Notes under the pieces: model-generated
Seen by the model: the letters and a program-made list of their open reading frames with translations, nothing else
Told to the model about the DNA's origin: nothing
Database searches by the model: none
Part shown: in pieces, positions 52,853 to 63,290 of the stretch
Layout: the number at the start of each line of letters is the position of its first letter
Position numbering within the stretch: the first letter of the stretch is position 1
Assembly (NCBI GenBank): GCA_023213395.1
Contig: CM041465.1
Span: forward strand, 225,935,741 to 225,999,740
DNA: 64,000 nt
From: Cycas panzhihuaensis
Taxonomy: Eukaryota; Cycadophyta
Direction: 5' to 3'
Made by a program: the position numbers and the translations under genes

Positions 52853-54430
52853 GAAATATACCCCATTTACTTAGAATCTTGCTCTCCAACAAGGAAATAC
52901 GTTTTTCTTTCACATTTCTAACGTTTTCCCTAATGTCCGAGCGTATTCTGTTGAAGATGGCAATCTGGTCCATCTGGTAATCCTGGAAAATTCGCCGATT
53001 CCTCTCTTTCCATATATTCCAAGCCACAATCGGGAGCGCAATGTTCCAGATGCAGCTCAGAGTTCTACTTCTGAAAGGGCTAAGCCAGGCAAGCCATAAA
53101 TCGAAAGTCTTTTTAGAAAATGTCCAGCATACCTCTAGTTTTTCGAGTAACATCCTCCAAACCTCTCTTGTATATGCACACCCGATGAAGATGTGGTCCA
53201 TGGATTCCTCCTCTGAGCAGCATAAAATGCATCTGTTTGCCATCTCAATGCCTCTCTTCTTAAGATTGTCTATAGTGAGGATTTTATTCTTGAGGCAGGT
53301 CCACCAGAAAATTACAATCTTAGGTATAATAGGAAGCCTCCAAACCCCTTCAAGGGTTGGATTTCTCTGATCCCCTCTGATTAAACAAAGGAACTGGTAT
53401 CCTTGTTTAACGGTGTAGTCCCCAGACGGGCCTAGAGGCCACACAACCGTATCCGGCGAAGACATTCTGGGGATATAATTCTTACAAAGAATCCTTTTTA
53501 ACTTGTTTAGGCCCTCTTGCAATCTTTCTCCTTGAATTTCCTCCAGAGACTTCCAACGCCTGTTTTTGCCACTCCCGGTCCAATAGTCCTTAACCTGAGT
53601 GCCATATTGGCTGACACAGGGCCCCATAATAGGTACCAGGTCGGGATAGTCCTTGAGAGCATTGTCGCAACACCATGCATCCTCCCAGAACCTTATGGAG
53701 TTACCGTCTCCAAGTCTCCATTTCAAGCCATTCCTTATAACTCGCCATGCTTTAAGAATGCTTCTCCAAACAGTGGAGCCGACCTGCGAAGCATCATTCT
53801 CAATAAGGGAACCCCCTTGAATGTATTTTCTAGCAAGGATCTTCTCCCAAGGTCTCTCACCCCCTTTTAGTAATCGCCAACCCAACTTTGCCCCTAGAGC
53901 AGCGTTGAATGGAGAAATCCTTCTCAAGTTAAGGCCACCAGCCCATTTCGGGGTATAGACTTTATTCCAGCTAACCAAATGTATTCTGTCTTTACTCTCC
54001 GTCCCTGACCAAAGGAATCTCTTCTGTATGGATTCAATAATATTTGATATGCCCGTCGGAACTCTGAATATAGACATCCAAAATACTGGAATACTTTGTA
54101 GAGTCGAAGCGACTAGCTGGAGTTTTCCGGCTAGACTTAGCAGGGCGCTTTTCCAGCCCGCCAGCTTCCTTTGCATCCTATCAATGAGGGGATTCCACAT
54201 GTCCTTGGTCATTCTCCCTACAAAGAGTGGCAGCCCAAGGTAGATTGTGGGGAGCTTTTTGATACTCATTCCTAGGATTCTACTTATCACACTTGAACAT
54301 GGCCCGAGGTATTTAAAAAGAAGACATTACTCTTGTTCAAATTTATCTTTTGGTTCGTGGCCTCCTCAAAGTGGCCCAAAATCTCTTTAAATTTGGAAGC
54401 CTCCCTCAAAGCAGCCTTCCCTAAGAAGAT
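52806..54430 (-). pseudogene. LINE ORF2 post-RT region with zinc-binding module
   Basis: A 494-codon open frame (52806-54290) follows RT: MSIKKLPTIYLGLPLFVGRM, ESIQKRFLWSG, ISPFNAALGAKLGWRLL, WRLPIIPKIVIFWWTCLKNK and CILCCSEEESMDHIFIGC. The last Cys/His set is the zf-RVT module typical of plant LINEs and RT-like genes. This length without a stop shows the element is not very old. Upstream, 54290-54430 continues from RT in another frame (EEATNQKINLNKS-type segment). Confidence 0.9.
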
Positions 54431-55150
54431 GTTATCGTCCACGAATTAATGATGGGCCACGGTATCCACTCCAGATGTCGGTTTTATGCCTTTTATGGCT
54501 CCACCTTGGTGACTCGAGTTGCCGGAGCTCCGCCATCGTGATAAACAAGAAGGGAGAAAGAGGGTCGCCCTGCCTCAACCCCCTAAATCCCGGAAAAAAC
54601 TTGGAGGAAGAGCCATTTATGATGACAGAGAATTGCGGGTTGCCAATGCATAATTTTATCCAAGACCGCCAAGTCTCCCCAAAACCAAATGCACCAAGGC
54701 ATTCTAACAAGCAGTCCCAGGAAACCCTATCAAAGGCTTTCGTTAGGTCGATCTTGATAAGCATCACTCGTTCCCTCCTCTCTGCCGCTGAATGGAGTGT
54801 TTCGTGGACAACAATATAGCCATCGTAGATCTGCCTACCCCGGAGGAACCCATCTTGATTCTGGGAAATGATGCTTGGCATAATTTTCTTCACTCTATTC
54901 ACCAGGACCTTTGTTATGATTTTGTATTTAACATTGCAGAGGCTAATAGGGCAGAAATCCTCCATCTTATTAGCCCCTTCTTTTTTCGGATTAAGGACAA
55001 GAAATGTGGTCTGCCACTCCTGCAGAATCTTCCTGTTCACTTCAAACTCCTTCATTGCTTCCATGAGATCCCCCTTAATAATGTCCCAGAATTCTTGAAA
55101 GAACCCCAGGGGAAATCCATCGGGGCGGTAGCTTTATCTTTCTTCATACC
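54431..55150 (-). pseudogene. LINE ORF2 reverse transcriptase core
   Basis: From about 55130: KMEDFCPISLCNVKYKIITK, NRVKKIMPSIISQNQDGFLR, LIKIDLTKAFDRVSW (first catalytic Asp), FRGLRQGDPLSPFLF. A shift near 54480 follows, and the catalytic Val-Asp-Asp box is at 54431-54442 in a frame that has a TAA directly before it (54446-54448). The enzyme primes from nicked target DNA in active relatives; here the core is split. Confidence 0.9.
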
Positions 55151-56512
55151 GAAGGCGCGTCACGACCTCATCTGAGTGAATGGGGGCATGGTGGGCATTC
55201 TGGTCTTCATTAACCAAACAGGGTATATTGTTCAGGAATTCTTTCCTCCTATCCTCATTCCCGCCTGGCGGTTCAGAGAAGAGGTTCTTAAAATAATCGC
55301 ATGCCAGCTCCTTCATGTCCTCATCCGAGCTGACCGCAGATCCATCATCCTTTTGAAGACTATTGATTCTGTTGTTCGCCCTATGTTTTGCTATGGTCAT
55401 ATGGAAAAATCTGGTATTCCTATCACCTTCGGCCAACCAGAGGGCCCTAGATTTTTGTCTCCAATGGATCTCCTCTCTGTTGAGGATCTCCTCCATAGTC
55501 TCGGTGAGCTCCTTCTCAGCCTTGTCAAGCTCCTCTGATCTGCCCAACCGCTCGATTTGGTCCTCTATGCCTTTCAAATCCTGGATAGTTTTATCCTTTT
55601 GTTCATTTATGCTTTGAAAAACATCCTTGTTCCAAGCCTTTACTTGTCTTTTAACCCAGTCCAGCTTCTTTGAAAATCTATACATGGCGTGACCTTTAAT
55701 ATCAGTGCCCCACCATTCCTCAATTCTTTTCCGAAAGTCTGGATGGCGGAGCCACATTAATTCAAATCTGAAGGGGGCCCCAATAAATTTACCCGGATCT
55801 GAAAATTTCATTAAGAGGGGCGAGTGATCAGAGCTGATCCTCGGCAATGCCTCTAAGGCAAAGTCAGAGAAACATCGCATCCAATCATAGTTAACCAGCA
55901 CCCTGTCCAGCTTGATTTGAATAAAATTTGTCTCCCAACCTCTTATTGGACCGGTGAAAGATGCCCCTAAGGTGACATCTTCCAACCCCCCCTGTTGGAG
56001 GAATTCACCAAACTCAGCCATACTAGTAGTCCATCCCCCGGTGCCTCCTCTCTTGTCACCAGGGGATAAGGCCGAGTTGAAGTCCCTGACCCACTGAGTC
56101 GGTCCCTATGAACCTCGATCAATCTCTCCCAAAGCCTCTTTCTGGCTATTTGAAGAGTTGGGGCATAGACATTGGTAGCGATCCATGAGATGTTATTGCT
56201 TTTGTTCGTTAACCGAACCGAGATAAAGGAATCCTCAATCAGAAAGATTTCTCCCGACCAGATAGAAGGGTTCCAAAGCACCATTAAACCCCCGACTCCT
56301 TGGTTATAGTCCCTCTCTAAGCCTTCCGCATGCTTCCAAATTTTGTTTCTGATCTTTGGACCATTCTCCTTGCATAGCTTAGTTTCTTGCAGAAATAGTA
56401 GATCTGGTTGATGTCTGGTTCTCATATCCTTAATGATTCTTTGCTTCGAAGGGGCATTCAGACCCCTAATATTCCATGACATGATTTTCATCGTTTCTTT
56501 CTCAGTTTCCAA
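55134..56512 (-). pseudogene. LINE ORF2 endonuclease and RT approach region
   Basis: ORF2 starts at 56512, 30 bp after the ORF1 stop: METEKETMKIMSWNIRGLNA, then PDLLFLQETKL, GGLMVLWNPSIWSG and WIATNVYAP, the APE-type endonuclease motifs (Asn of SWNIRG, Glu of QETK). A frameshift at about 56090 moves to the frame reading DFNSALSPGDKRGG and then SFTGPIRG and SDHSPLLM (catalytic Asp-His). From 55900 to 55134 a charged helical region follows. A further shift near 55150 precedes the RT. Confidence 0.9.
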
Positions 56513-56541
56513 ACCTCAGCAGTATCTCCTTTTGGGGGATC

Positions 56542-57867
56542 TCACTGCTTTATCTTGGATCTAAGAATAGGACCTTCGAGGAATGCTTCCTTAAGAGTTT
56601 TTTGGGTGCCTAGATCTACAGGCGGTAGATCTTTTTCTCTTTGCAGCCTAGAAGGAGGTCTACCAACCTTCTTCTCGGCTCCCACGTCGGGCATCTTCTT
56701 CTGAGCTGAGGCCGGATGCGGTAATGAATCAAGGGCCGACCTCCCTAGTTCCACTGGCTCCTCAGATCCATCAAGCCCCTGATTCATTTCAACCTCTGAG
56801 GGCAGATTTGCCTCTGGCCCAGCCATTTTATCCTTTTTCTCCTTCTGCCTTGTTGGTCCAAGCTGGTCAGTGTGGACCGGAGAACCTTCTCCGGAGTGGG
56901 GTAGATCCCCAAATCCATCTGCACTAGCCGAGCCCTCCTGAGGCACAGGAGCCTGAGCCACTAGATCATCTTCCTCCAACAGCGTGTCCTCCTCGTTTGG
57001 ATCAAAACCCAAGTTCGGGAAGGAGGCTTCAGCGGTTTCCAATGGTACAGGGCATTCAACACCCTCCCCATTTTCTTGGGGGTTTGACTCAAGTGGCTCT
57101 TCCACTTTGTCCTCTTTTAAGGGCTGCACTCCCGGACACTTTTGGGGCAGATGCCCCAAGACTCTGCATGTTGAGCATCTAAAGTGGTCCAACTCGTAGA
57201 CCAACGGTTGTACCCAACTCCTATCTGGCAAATCCATCCAAATATCATCCAATAGCGGCTTGTCTAATCTAGCCAGAGCACAAATTCTGGCATTTATGAG
57301 CCTACTCCTGTTCTTCGTCGCGGAGTCAACTGCTAATAGAGGGCCCACCAATTTCGCTATGCCTCTAAAGACCTTAGGGTTCCAGTGGTGAAGGGGAAGA
57401 CCCGGCAGTTGAATCCAAATGGGAGCTTGTCTGATTTTAGGGCTCGAGGGATTGAAGTCCCTGTGCCATTTCTCTAGAGAGAGGGCCTTCCTTCCGAACA
57501 TCCATGGAGCCCTGATCAGTATGCTAGACATATCTTCGTAAGAGGCGAATTTAAATAGCACACAGCCCTTAGGCATGGCTATTACCTCCACACTGCTCAC
57601 AGTTTTCCATTTTGTCCTTGTCCATGTCCTTATGGCTTCCAGACACAGTGCAGGGCACGAGAATCTACCCACCAGGCAATTCTCCCATAATTTTTCAGTT
57701 TTTTCCACCAAAGCCAGGGGAATCTTCAGTCTAGCTTTGTTATCCTCGAACACGGGTGTTAGGTCAAAGGATTCCTCATCATTTGTTTTCAGGACATCCC
57801 GGTAGGTTCTCCCCACAGCCAAGTTAGGGTTCTGATTCTGATATAGAGGGGGATGATCTATTTCCAT
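56542..57867 (-). CDS. LINE ORF1 protein (DUF4283-like, CCHC), intact
   Basis: A complete 441-codon frame. Residues about 40-200 match the DUF4283 domain found in plant LINE ORF1 proteins (ENCLVGRFSCPALCLEAIRT, VLFKFASYEDMSSIL, APWMFGRKALSLEKWHRDF, PIWIQLPGLPLHHWNPKVF). A CCHC knuckle CSTCRVLGHLPQKC is at about residue 234-247. The last 190 residues are acidic, Pro/Glu-rich and look disordered. It should bind LINE RNA and assist retrotransposition. Start: first Met of the frame, 12 bp after the upstream frame's stop. No stop or shift is seen, unlike ORF2. Confidence 0.88.
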   Translation of the reverse strand: MEIDHPPLYQNQNPNLAVGRTYRDVLKTNDEESFDLTPVFEDNKARLKIPLALVEKTEKLWENCLVGRFSCPALCLEAIRTWTRTKWKTVSSVEVIAMPKGCVLFKFASYEDMSSILIRAPWMFGRKALSLEKWHRDFNPSSPKIRQAPIWIQLPGLPLHHWNPKVFRGIAKLVGPLLAVDSATKNRSRLINARICALARLDKPLLDDIWMDLPDRSWVQPLVYELDHFRCSTCRVLGHLPQKCPGVQPLKEDKVEEPLESNPQENGEGVECPVPLETAEASFPNLGFDPNEEDTLLEEDDLVAQAPVPQEGSASADGFGDLPHSGEGSPVHTDQLGPTRQKEKKDKMAGPEANLPSEVEMNQGLDGSEEPVELGRSALDSLPHPASAQKKMPDVGAEKKVGRPPSRLQREKDLPPVDLGTQKTLKEAFLEGPILRSKIKQ

Positions 57868-57879
57868 TTTTTTAAAAGT

Positions 57880-58413
57880 TCAGAACAAGGAGAAAAGCTC
57901 CAAACAAAAAACAGAGGCATACCATTTCAGCTTCAATCTTGCTTTCCGAGGAGTTTCATCCAAAAACCTTGCAGTGTGCCCTATATCTCTCCCCGGATAT
58001 TCGCTGGCTCCACGGATGGGTCTGTTGTGTTGGCTGTTTGTGTGGCTAGGAAACCCGCGTCCTTCCTTTGGCCGCTTCACACCCGATTGCCCTGCAAAAT
58101 CGTGGCGGCGCTCCTCTTTCTGGAGGTCCAACCAAGGATTTGGAGAGCTTGGCGTCCTCAGACTAGCGTAGGGATCTCTAGCCCTCTTCACCTGAAAGCA
58201 ACCGGCTCCAGCTCCAGTGTTTGACGCTCTGTCTGCCCCCTGGGTGAGCACTCTTGTTGGATGCCTGTCCTCCGTCTCCGATTGAGAAAAAAGGGGACTA
58301 AAAACATTTGCAGATGCCCGCCGGTCGGCTCTGCCTATACTCGCCAAGGGACGCCATGGCGTGCATGGCCAAGATGCTGCTTCTCCCGTTTCCAACTCGC
58401 CAAACCCTAGCAC
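57880..58413 (-). CDS. Upstream open frame in the LINE 5' region, function unknown
   Basis: A 177-codon frame begins 35 bp inside the 5' end (MLGFGELETGEAASWPCTPW) and ends 12 bp before ORF1. It is Arg-, Ser- and Pro-rich with basic patches (RADRRASANVF, KEERRHDFAG, RKARLKLKW). It covers nearly the whole GC-rich 5' region. High GC reduces stop codons by chance, so translation is not shown. No family is recognised. It occupies the place of an upstream ORF0-like reading frame. Confidence 0.4.
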   Translation of the reverse strand: MLGFGELETGEAASWPCTPWRPLASIGRADRRASANVFSPLFSQSETEDRHPTRVLTQGADRASNTGAGAGCFQVKRARDPYASLRTPSSPNPWLDLQKEERRHDFAGQSGVKRPKEGRGFPSHTNSQHNRPIRGASEYPGRDIGHTARFLDETPRKARLKLKWYASVFCLELFSLF

Positions 58414-58595
58414 AGTTTCGCCTCCCGATCGTCTTGCTTAGAAATTCCTTATAGGTGTCAAATTTAACCATCCTTAAAAAAACCGATTTCCTAATAATAA
58501 AACCAACTTCCAACAAGATACCTATACCCTAATAATATTTGAGACCGACTTCTAATCTATAATTTTATCAATTCTGATAATTGCCTTGGGTCACA

Positions 58596-59807
58596 ACAAA
58601 ACTCCTTCATCTTACATTCATCAGAGTTTGTCCCAGCTATACTCTTTCACCTTATGTTGAAGTTGATCAACACCTTTTGCATATAAGAAACCAAGCGTGC
58701 AACATCCTTATTGTTTGCATTCGTCACCAAGTCGCATGGATAACTGGTTGCTATGCTTGTGGCTTACTAGGATACATTTTGGATACGAGGCTTACTGCTT
58801 GTGATTTCTTATATTTTGAATCAAATTTCCTTTAGATAACGATGCAATCTATTAATAATTTAAGATAGAAAATGCGAACAATATCTTTGATTTCACCATA
58901 TCAAAGAATTATTTGCAATTGATGTAACTTCGACATCTTCTCCACATCAAATATTGCAATAGGTGATCAGCATAAATAAGGTGGTTTCTATACATTATAA
59001 ATTCTATTTTGAGCCTGATGAATTTGTCTATGGCTTCCCTCCTTAATCATTATGAAAATTCCAACAACCAAGCAATAAAATTTTCTCTCTTTTCATCATT
59101 AAATAAGGTTCTCTTTGTCCTTGTAAAATGCATTAAATGCTTGAAATGCCTAACATGAGCCAACTTACCCCTTTTTGAGTTTTTGCTTACTAAAAAATGC
59201 ATCAACCAATATCACCAATGCATGATGAAACCATTAACCAACACATTAAGTGTTAATATGCCCTTCAAATTCACAAACGAAGAACTCGCAAATCCCATTA
59301 ATTTTCACTTCATCCACTTTTAACAATTAAAAACTGTGCTAAATCTTTGTCAAACAAGTTCAAATGGCTAGTCATTTCGAATCCCTCTAAATTTGCTCTT
59401 CATTGCATCTGATAGTTTTAGATTTGGACTTCATATGATGAAGTTATAAAGCAAAATGTGATAATATCTCATGAAAATGTCATTTTAAAGTTGAAAATTA
59501 ATTTTAAAACCTTTTTGTTTTAAGGCATGGTCTCTTGACTTAACACATGTGACCATTTACTAGTCACTTGGGGGTTGTGGACTTAAATTAAAAATTAAAA
59601 TTGCTTTTATGAAGAAAGACTTAGGGTAAATTTATTTACCAAAGTCAAATTTTTTTTCTGACTCGATTTTGTGTGTAGGTGTGCGTGATTTTTCGTCTTT
59701 GCATTGCAACATTCATCGATTTGTGTTTTCGACTCTCTAGATATGTACCTTGTTGCCTTATCTTCAACTCTAGCTCTGCTTCTGTGGAGACTCTATCTTT
59801 GTGCCTT
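58596..59807. other. Unassigned DNA between elements H and G
   Basis: No domain, LTR or primer site was found. It may belong to element J, whose interior was split by H. A frame at 58581-58835 (84 codons, partly in the H LTR) has no motif. The last 150 bp are pyrimidine-rich. Confidence 0.4.
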
Positions 59808-60007
59808 TGTTAGAATGTAATGTTTTATCTAGGGTTTCTAGAAGAGGTTCTATGGTTATAATCAAAGGACACGTGTCCATATGCTATGTATTAGTTACAA
59901 AGTAGTTCAAAAGGGAGGGTTACAAACCCTAATTGTATATATACTCTTATACCCTCAATAATAATTATAAAGTATTCTTCATCTATCATTGAGGCATCAA
60001 TCCTACA
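59808..60007 (+). repeat. Element G 5' LTR
   Basis: 200 bp, TGTTAGAATGTAATG to CAATCCTACA. GGACACGTGTCC (59867-59878), a perfect 12-bp palindrome with a CACGTG core, lies in U3. TATA box TGTATATATACTC is at about 59934-59945. Confidence 0.85.
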
Positions 60008-60019
60008 TGGTATCAGAGA
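60008..60019 (+). promoter_or_regulatory. Element G primer binding site
   Basis: TGGTATCAGAGA matches the initiator tRNA-Met complement at 11 of 12 bases and abuts the LTR. Confidence 0.88.
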
Positions 60020-60756
60020 AGGATACTTTGCATGATTGAGAGAGGGTTTCTCCGAAATTGTGAAAAGAACCTAAGTACAACTTTAGTCAAGGCAAGCTCA
60101 GAAAGAAAGGTAAAGGCTTCCAGTGGAGATAAGAAGCCAAGAAGATCTTCAAGTGAAGACATAAATCAAGGAGGATCCAGACAAGATTAAAAGGATCACT
60201 GAAGAAGGAAAAATTGTAGAATCATACGGATTGGTACGGAACTGTACAGTTGTACAGACAAGAAAATTTCAAGTTCTCAGATCGAGGTGAAACTTGACCA
60301 GAATACAGATCTCGACTTCCTCTTCGATTTCTTCTTCTACAATGAAGTCCTCTGAAGGCTTTTTGAGAGTCATTTTTAGGCTTTTTCATGTGCGCGGGTT
60401 TGAGGAAAAGGTACTTGTTTTTTGGAAAAAATCTCTCAGATTTGAACTCAAAATACATCTTAAAACTTCTGTAGATGAGATTCGATCATTTTTGGGCAGG
60501 TCTTGTGGAGTTTCAATGAGGATTTTTTTGTTTTGAGCATTTTTATGAAAAAACCTAGCCGCCTGTCCTCCTTTTCGGGCCTGTTCTCTCTCATTTCACA
60601 AGCTGTTTTCAATAAAGGACTGCAGATCCTTAATCACCTCATCGAGACTTTCGATTTGAGGTACTTTTTTGTACCATCTGTACAAGTTGAGTACTGTACA
60701 GAAATCCATACAATTATATGGCCTAGGGCAGTCAGAACCAAGTTTCTCCTTCTGAA
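60020..60756 (+). other. Element G untranslated leader with conserved family block
   Basis: The family block lies at about 60228-60363: GGTACGGAACTGTACAG, TTCTCAGATCGAGGTGAAAC, TCTACAATGAAGTCCTCTGA and GCGCGGGTTTGAGG. A second GTAC-rich spot (60660-60705) corresponds to the repeated unit of C and D but is present once here. Confidence 0.7.
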
Positions 60757-61476
60757 ATGGCATCATCTATCTTAGCCCTCTCTTATAGTGATAAACTCAC
60801 TAACACCAACTACCATATTTGGAAAATAAAGATAGAAACCCTTTTGAGAGCAAAAAATACGTGGAGAATTGCAACGGGTGATGAAGCCAAACCCAAGGAT
60901 GCTGGAACTGCTTTAACCAGTTGGGAAGAACAGGATATCATAGGAGTTATAATATTAAAGTTATCAATATCCGATCCTCTTCTTATATATGTTGAAAATT
61001 TGTACTCCACTACAAGTATTTGGAAATGCCTGGAGAACTTATATGGATAGAAAAAGAAAGCTAAGATAATAGCCCTCAAAGAAGATCTGTTCAAACTCCA
61101 CATGAAGGAGTTTGAAACCATCATTGATTTCTTGCATAAAGTAATTTCACTAAGAAATGATCTCTCTAGTACGGGTGCTCTAGTCACAGATCAGGAGTTG
61201 GTAGAACTTGTGGTCAGTAAATTACCCAAGTCATTCGATGTAACAATAAACACCATCACCAATGCTGATCAGATAGCAACAATGACAATGGATACTTTGA
61301 CAGGATTGCTGTTACGACAAGAGCAAAGGAACAGAAGATATGAGGATGCAGGAGAACTCGAAGATGCATTTGCCTCTAGATTGAACCTAGGATTCAGAGG
61401 TCAAAGCAGAGGAAGAGGTAGAACTCCTGAAGGTCATGCTCCATCACGATGTCGTTGGCAAGATGCAAGAGGATGA
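60757..61476 (+). pseudogene. Element G gag
   Basis: Start at 60757 (MASSILALSYSDKLTNTNYH) with WKIKIETLLRAKNTWRI, LTSWEEQDIIGVIILKLSIS, a stop at 61048, then KKAKIIALKEDLFKLHMKEF, LPKSFDVTINTITNADQIAT and the RG segment (RGQSRGRGRTPEGH). It breaks at 61474, just before the knuckles. The Met-Ala-Ser-Ser start is shared with element C. Confidence 0.9.
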
Positions 61477-62130
61477 GGACGTAGTGTTACTCCAAGAATC
61501 TACTATAATTGCGGTAAGACTAGTCACTTTGCAACTTCTTGTAAGGCTTTTGACGTTTGCTATCACTATGGCCAATCAGGGCATTTCCCATATCAGTGCC
61601 CAATCAAGAGAGCAGGCATTTATAGAGGGAAGCACCCGGTAGGAAACTACAACAAGGAGCAGACTGGTGACAATGATGATGAGGAAGAAGAAACAACCTT
61701 CATTGTTGCACTTGTAACAAGCTTCCAAGAGAAGGACGTATGGTACATCGACTCAGGAGCGTCATGCCACATGACCAATAGAAAAGATTGGTTTGAAAGC
61801 TTGCGGCCATACACTTCAGAGAAATCAGTGGAGTTAGGGGACAAATATCCCCTTGAGATAAAAGGAGTGGGGACCATAGCCATCAAAATGAAGGACAAGA
61901 TTGAAGAAATTGGAAATGTACTCTTGGTTCCTGGTTTAAAAATGAACCAATTGTCTGTCTCCCAGCTTAGGAAAAAGGAGTTGCGTATTGTTTTTGATGA
62001 AAAAGGATTTTGTTACATCCTTGATATGAAAAATAATGGTCATGTAATTGCAAAAGTGGCTGAAAGTAATGACCTGTATAGGCTGCTTTCACATCCTATT
62101 TTGCTTGATGTAAAAGCATGTACTGTAGTG
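61477..62130 (+). pseudogene. Element G zinc knuckles and protease
   Basis: Knuckles at about 61500-61610 have lost residues (YYNCGKTSHFATSC, CYHYGQSGHFPYQC: in each a Cys is Tyr). An acidic linker (DNDDEEEETTF) leads to the protease WYIDSGASCHMTN (about 61741-61779) with the catalytic Asp intact, then SVELGDKYPLEIKGVGTIAI and LVPGLKMNQLSVSQL. The frame is open from 61771 to 62196. Confidence 0.88.
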
Positions 62131-63290
62131 AGTCATAGTAATAAAATGTGGCATTTGAAGTGTGGTCATCTTCCCATAAACAAACTAAAAAATTAGGGAA
62201 AAATAAGGTCTAGTGAAAGGTCTACCCTCAATCACATCCAATAATTTTGGATGCAAAAGCTGCCAATCAGGCAAGCAACATAGGCTGCCCTTCCAAGAAA
62301 GCAAGTGGCGAGCCTAGAAAAAATTAGAATTAATTCATACTGACTTGTGTGGCCCATTTATTCCACAATCCATCAATGGATGTAGATACTTCCTCACATT
62401 CATAGATGATATGACCAGGAAAATCTGGGTCTACTTCTTACATAATAAATCAGAAGTCTATGATGTATTTAAAGAATTTAAAGTTGAAACAAAGCTGGAG
62501 GTAGAATCAAGAATCAAGTGCGTAAGATATGATGGTGGTGGCGAGTACATCTCCAAAGATTTTTTGGAATTTTGCAAAGACAATGGAATCCAGAGGCAAT
62601 TTACAATGCCCTACACACCCCAATCCAATGGGGTTGCAGAAAGGAAGAATAGAGTTATCATGGAAATGGCTCGTAGCATGATATATGAAAAAAAGGTTCC
62701 AAAAACATACTGGGTTGAAGCAGTCAACATGTCTTTCTACTTACTAAATAGGAGTCCAACCAAGGCTGTAGAACATCTTACCCCCGAGGAGGCCTAGATG
62801 AGAAGAAAGCTAGATGTTAGTCATCTAAAAGTATTCGACAGTCAAGCGTTTGTTCAGATCCCAGACAAAAAAAGAACAAAACTTGACTAAAAAAGCTTGG
62901 AATTTATCATGGCTGGGTACAACAAAAAATCCAAGGCTTACAAGTGCATTGATCCCAAGATTAACAAAATATATGTAAGTTAGGATGTCATCTTCAATGA
63001 AGAAGAAGAAGATATAAACCAAATCCAGGTCATAGAAAAAACACCTCAAGTATCGACCCCTGACATTCTTGCTCCTGTAGAAGAAGAATCCTGCATAACT
63101 TCAGAGGATATCTTAGAAGAAGCCTCTTCTCCTCAAGCCTCTCATAGTGATTCCACTCCAAAAGATGAAGAAAGCGAAGAATCAAGGACAGATGAACCAA
63201 AAAAGAAAAAAGGGGTACCTAAATGGTACATCAAGACCATTAAAGAAGGGAAAGAAGGAATACTTCCCCATAGAACAAGGAGTTAGAAAC
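62131..63290 (+). pseudogene. Element G integrase
   Basis: MWHLKCGHLPINKLKN then a stop at 62194 in the HHCC region, CKSCQSGKQHRLPF in another frame near 62250, then 62345-62797 with DLCGPFIPQSINGCRYFLTF, IDDMTRKIWVYFL, VRYDGGGEYISKDFLEFC (second Asp region, Asp kept) and FTMPYTPQSNGVAERKN (Glu). A stop at 62795 follows; the C-terminal part to 63000 (YNKKSKAYKCIDPK) has further stops. Then a charged spacer before RT. Confidence 0.88.

Larger units (their letters stand above)
52180..58448 (-). mobile_element. Full-length L1-type LINE
   Basis: About 6.27 kb on the minus strand, with an A12 tail (T run at 52177-52188) and a 17-bp target duplication (TTATAGGTGTCAAATTT at 52163-52179 and 58449-58465). 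Order: GC-rich 5' region with an open frame, ORF1 (57867-56542), ORF2 (56512-52333) with endonuclease, RT, zinc-knuckle-like region and RNase H. ORF1 is intact; ORF2 carries several frameshifts and at least one stop. Plant L1 lineages with an archaeal-like RNase H tail are known; this fits them. Confidence 0.95.
46628..58595 (-). mobile_element. Element H: Ty3/gypsy chromovirus, with a LINE in its 5' LTR
   Basis: On the minus strand: 5' LTR (52011-58595, interrupted by the LINE 52180-58448), primer site, gag, zinc knuckle, protease, RT, RNase H, integrase, chromodomain, polypurine tract and 3' LTR 46628-46915. Without the LINE the element is about 5.7 kb. Many frameshifts and stops disable it. 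I could not see a clean target duplication: flanks are AAACG-like on the left and ACAAA on the right. Confidence 0.9.
52011..58595 (-). repeat. Element H 5' LTR, split by the LINE
   Basis: The LTR consists of 52011-52179 and 58466-58595, about 299 bp when joined. On the minus strand it starts TGTGACCCAAGGC and ends CACTTCA. Its TATA box (TATAAATAG, 52159-52167) lies directly beside the LINE insertion point, so the upstream half of the promoter is now 6.3 kb away. Confidence 0.88.

Noticed and set aside
52264-58224. Numerous plus-strand frames across the LINE
   Set aside because: All are antisense to ORF1, ORF2 or the GC-rich 5' region and have no domain of their own.
46628-58600. Target site duplication for element H
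   Set aside because: The five bases on either side (AAACG-like and ACAAA) do not match, and the outermost LTR base pair has mutated, so I do not claim one.
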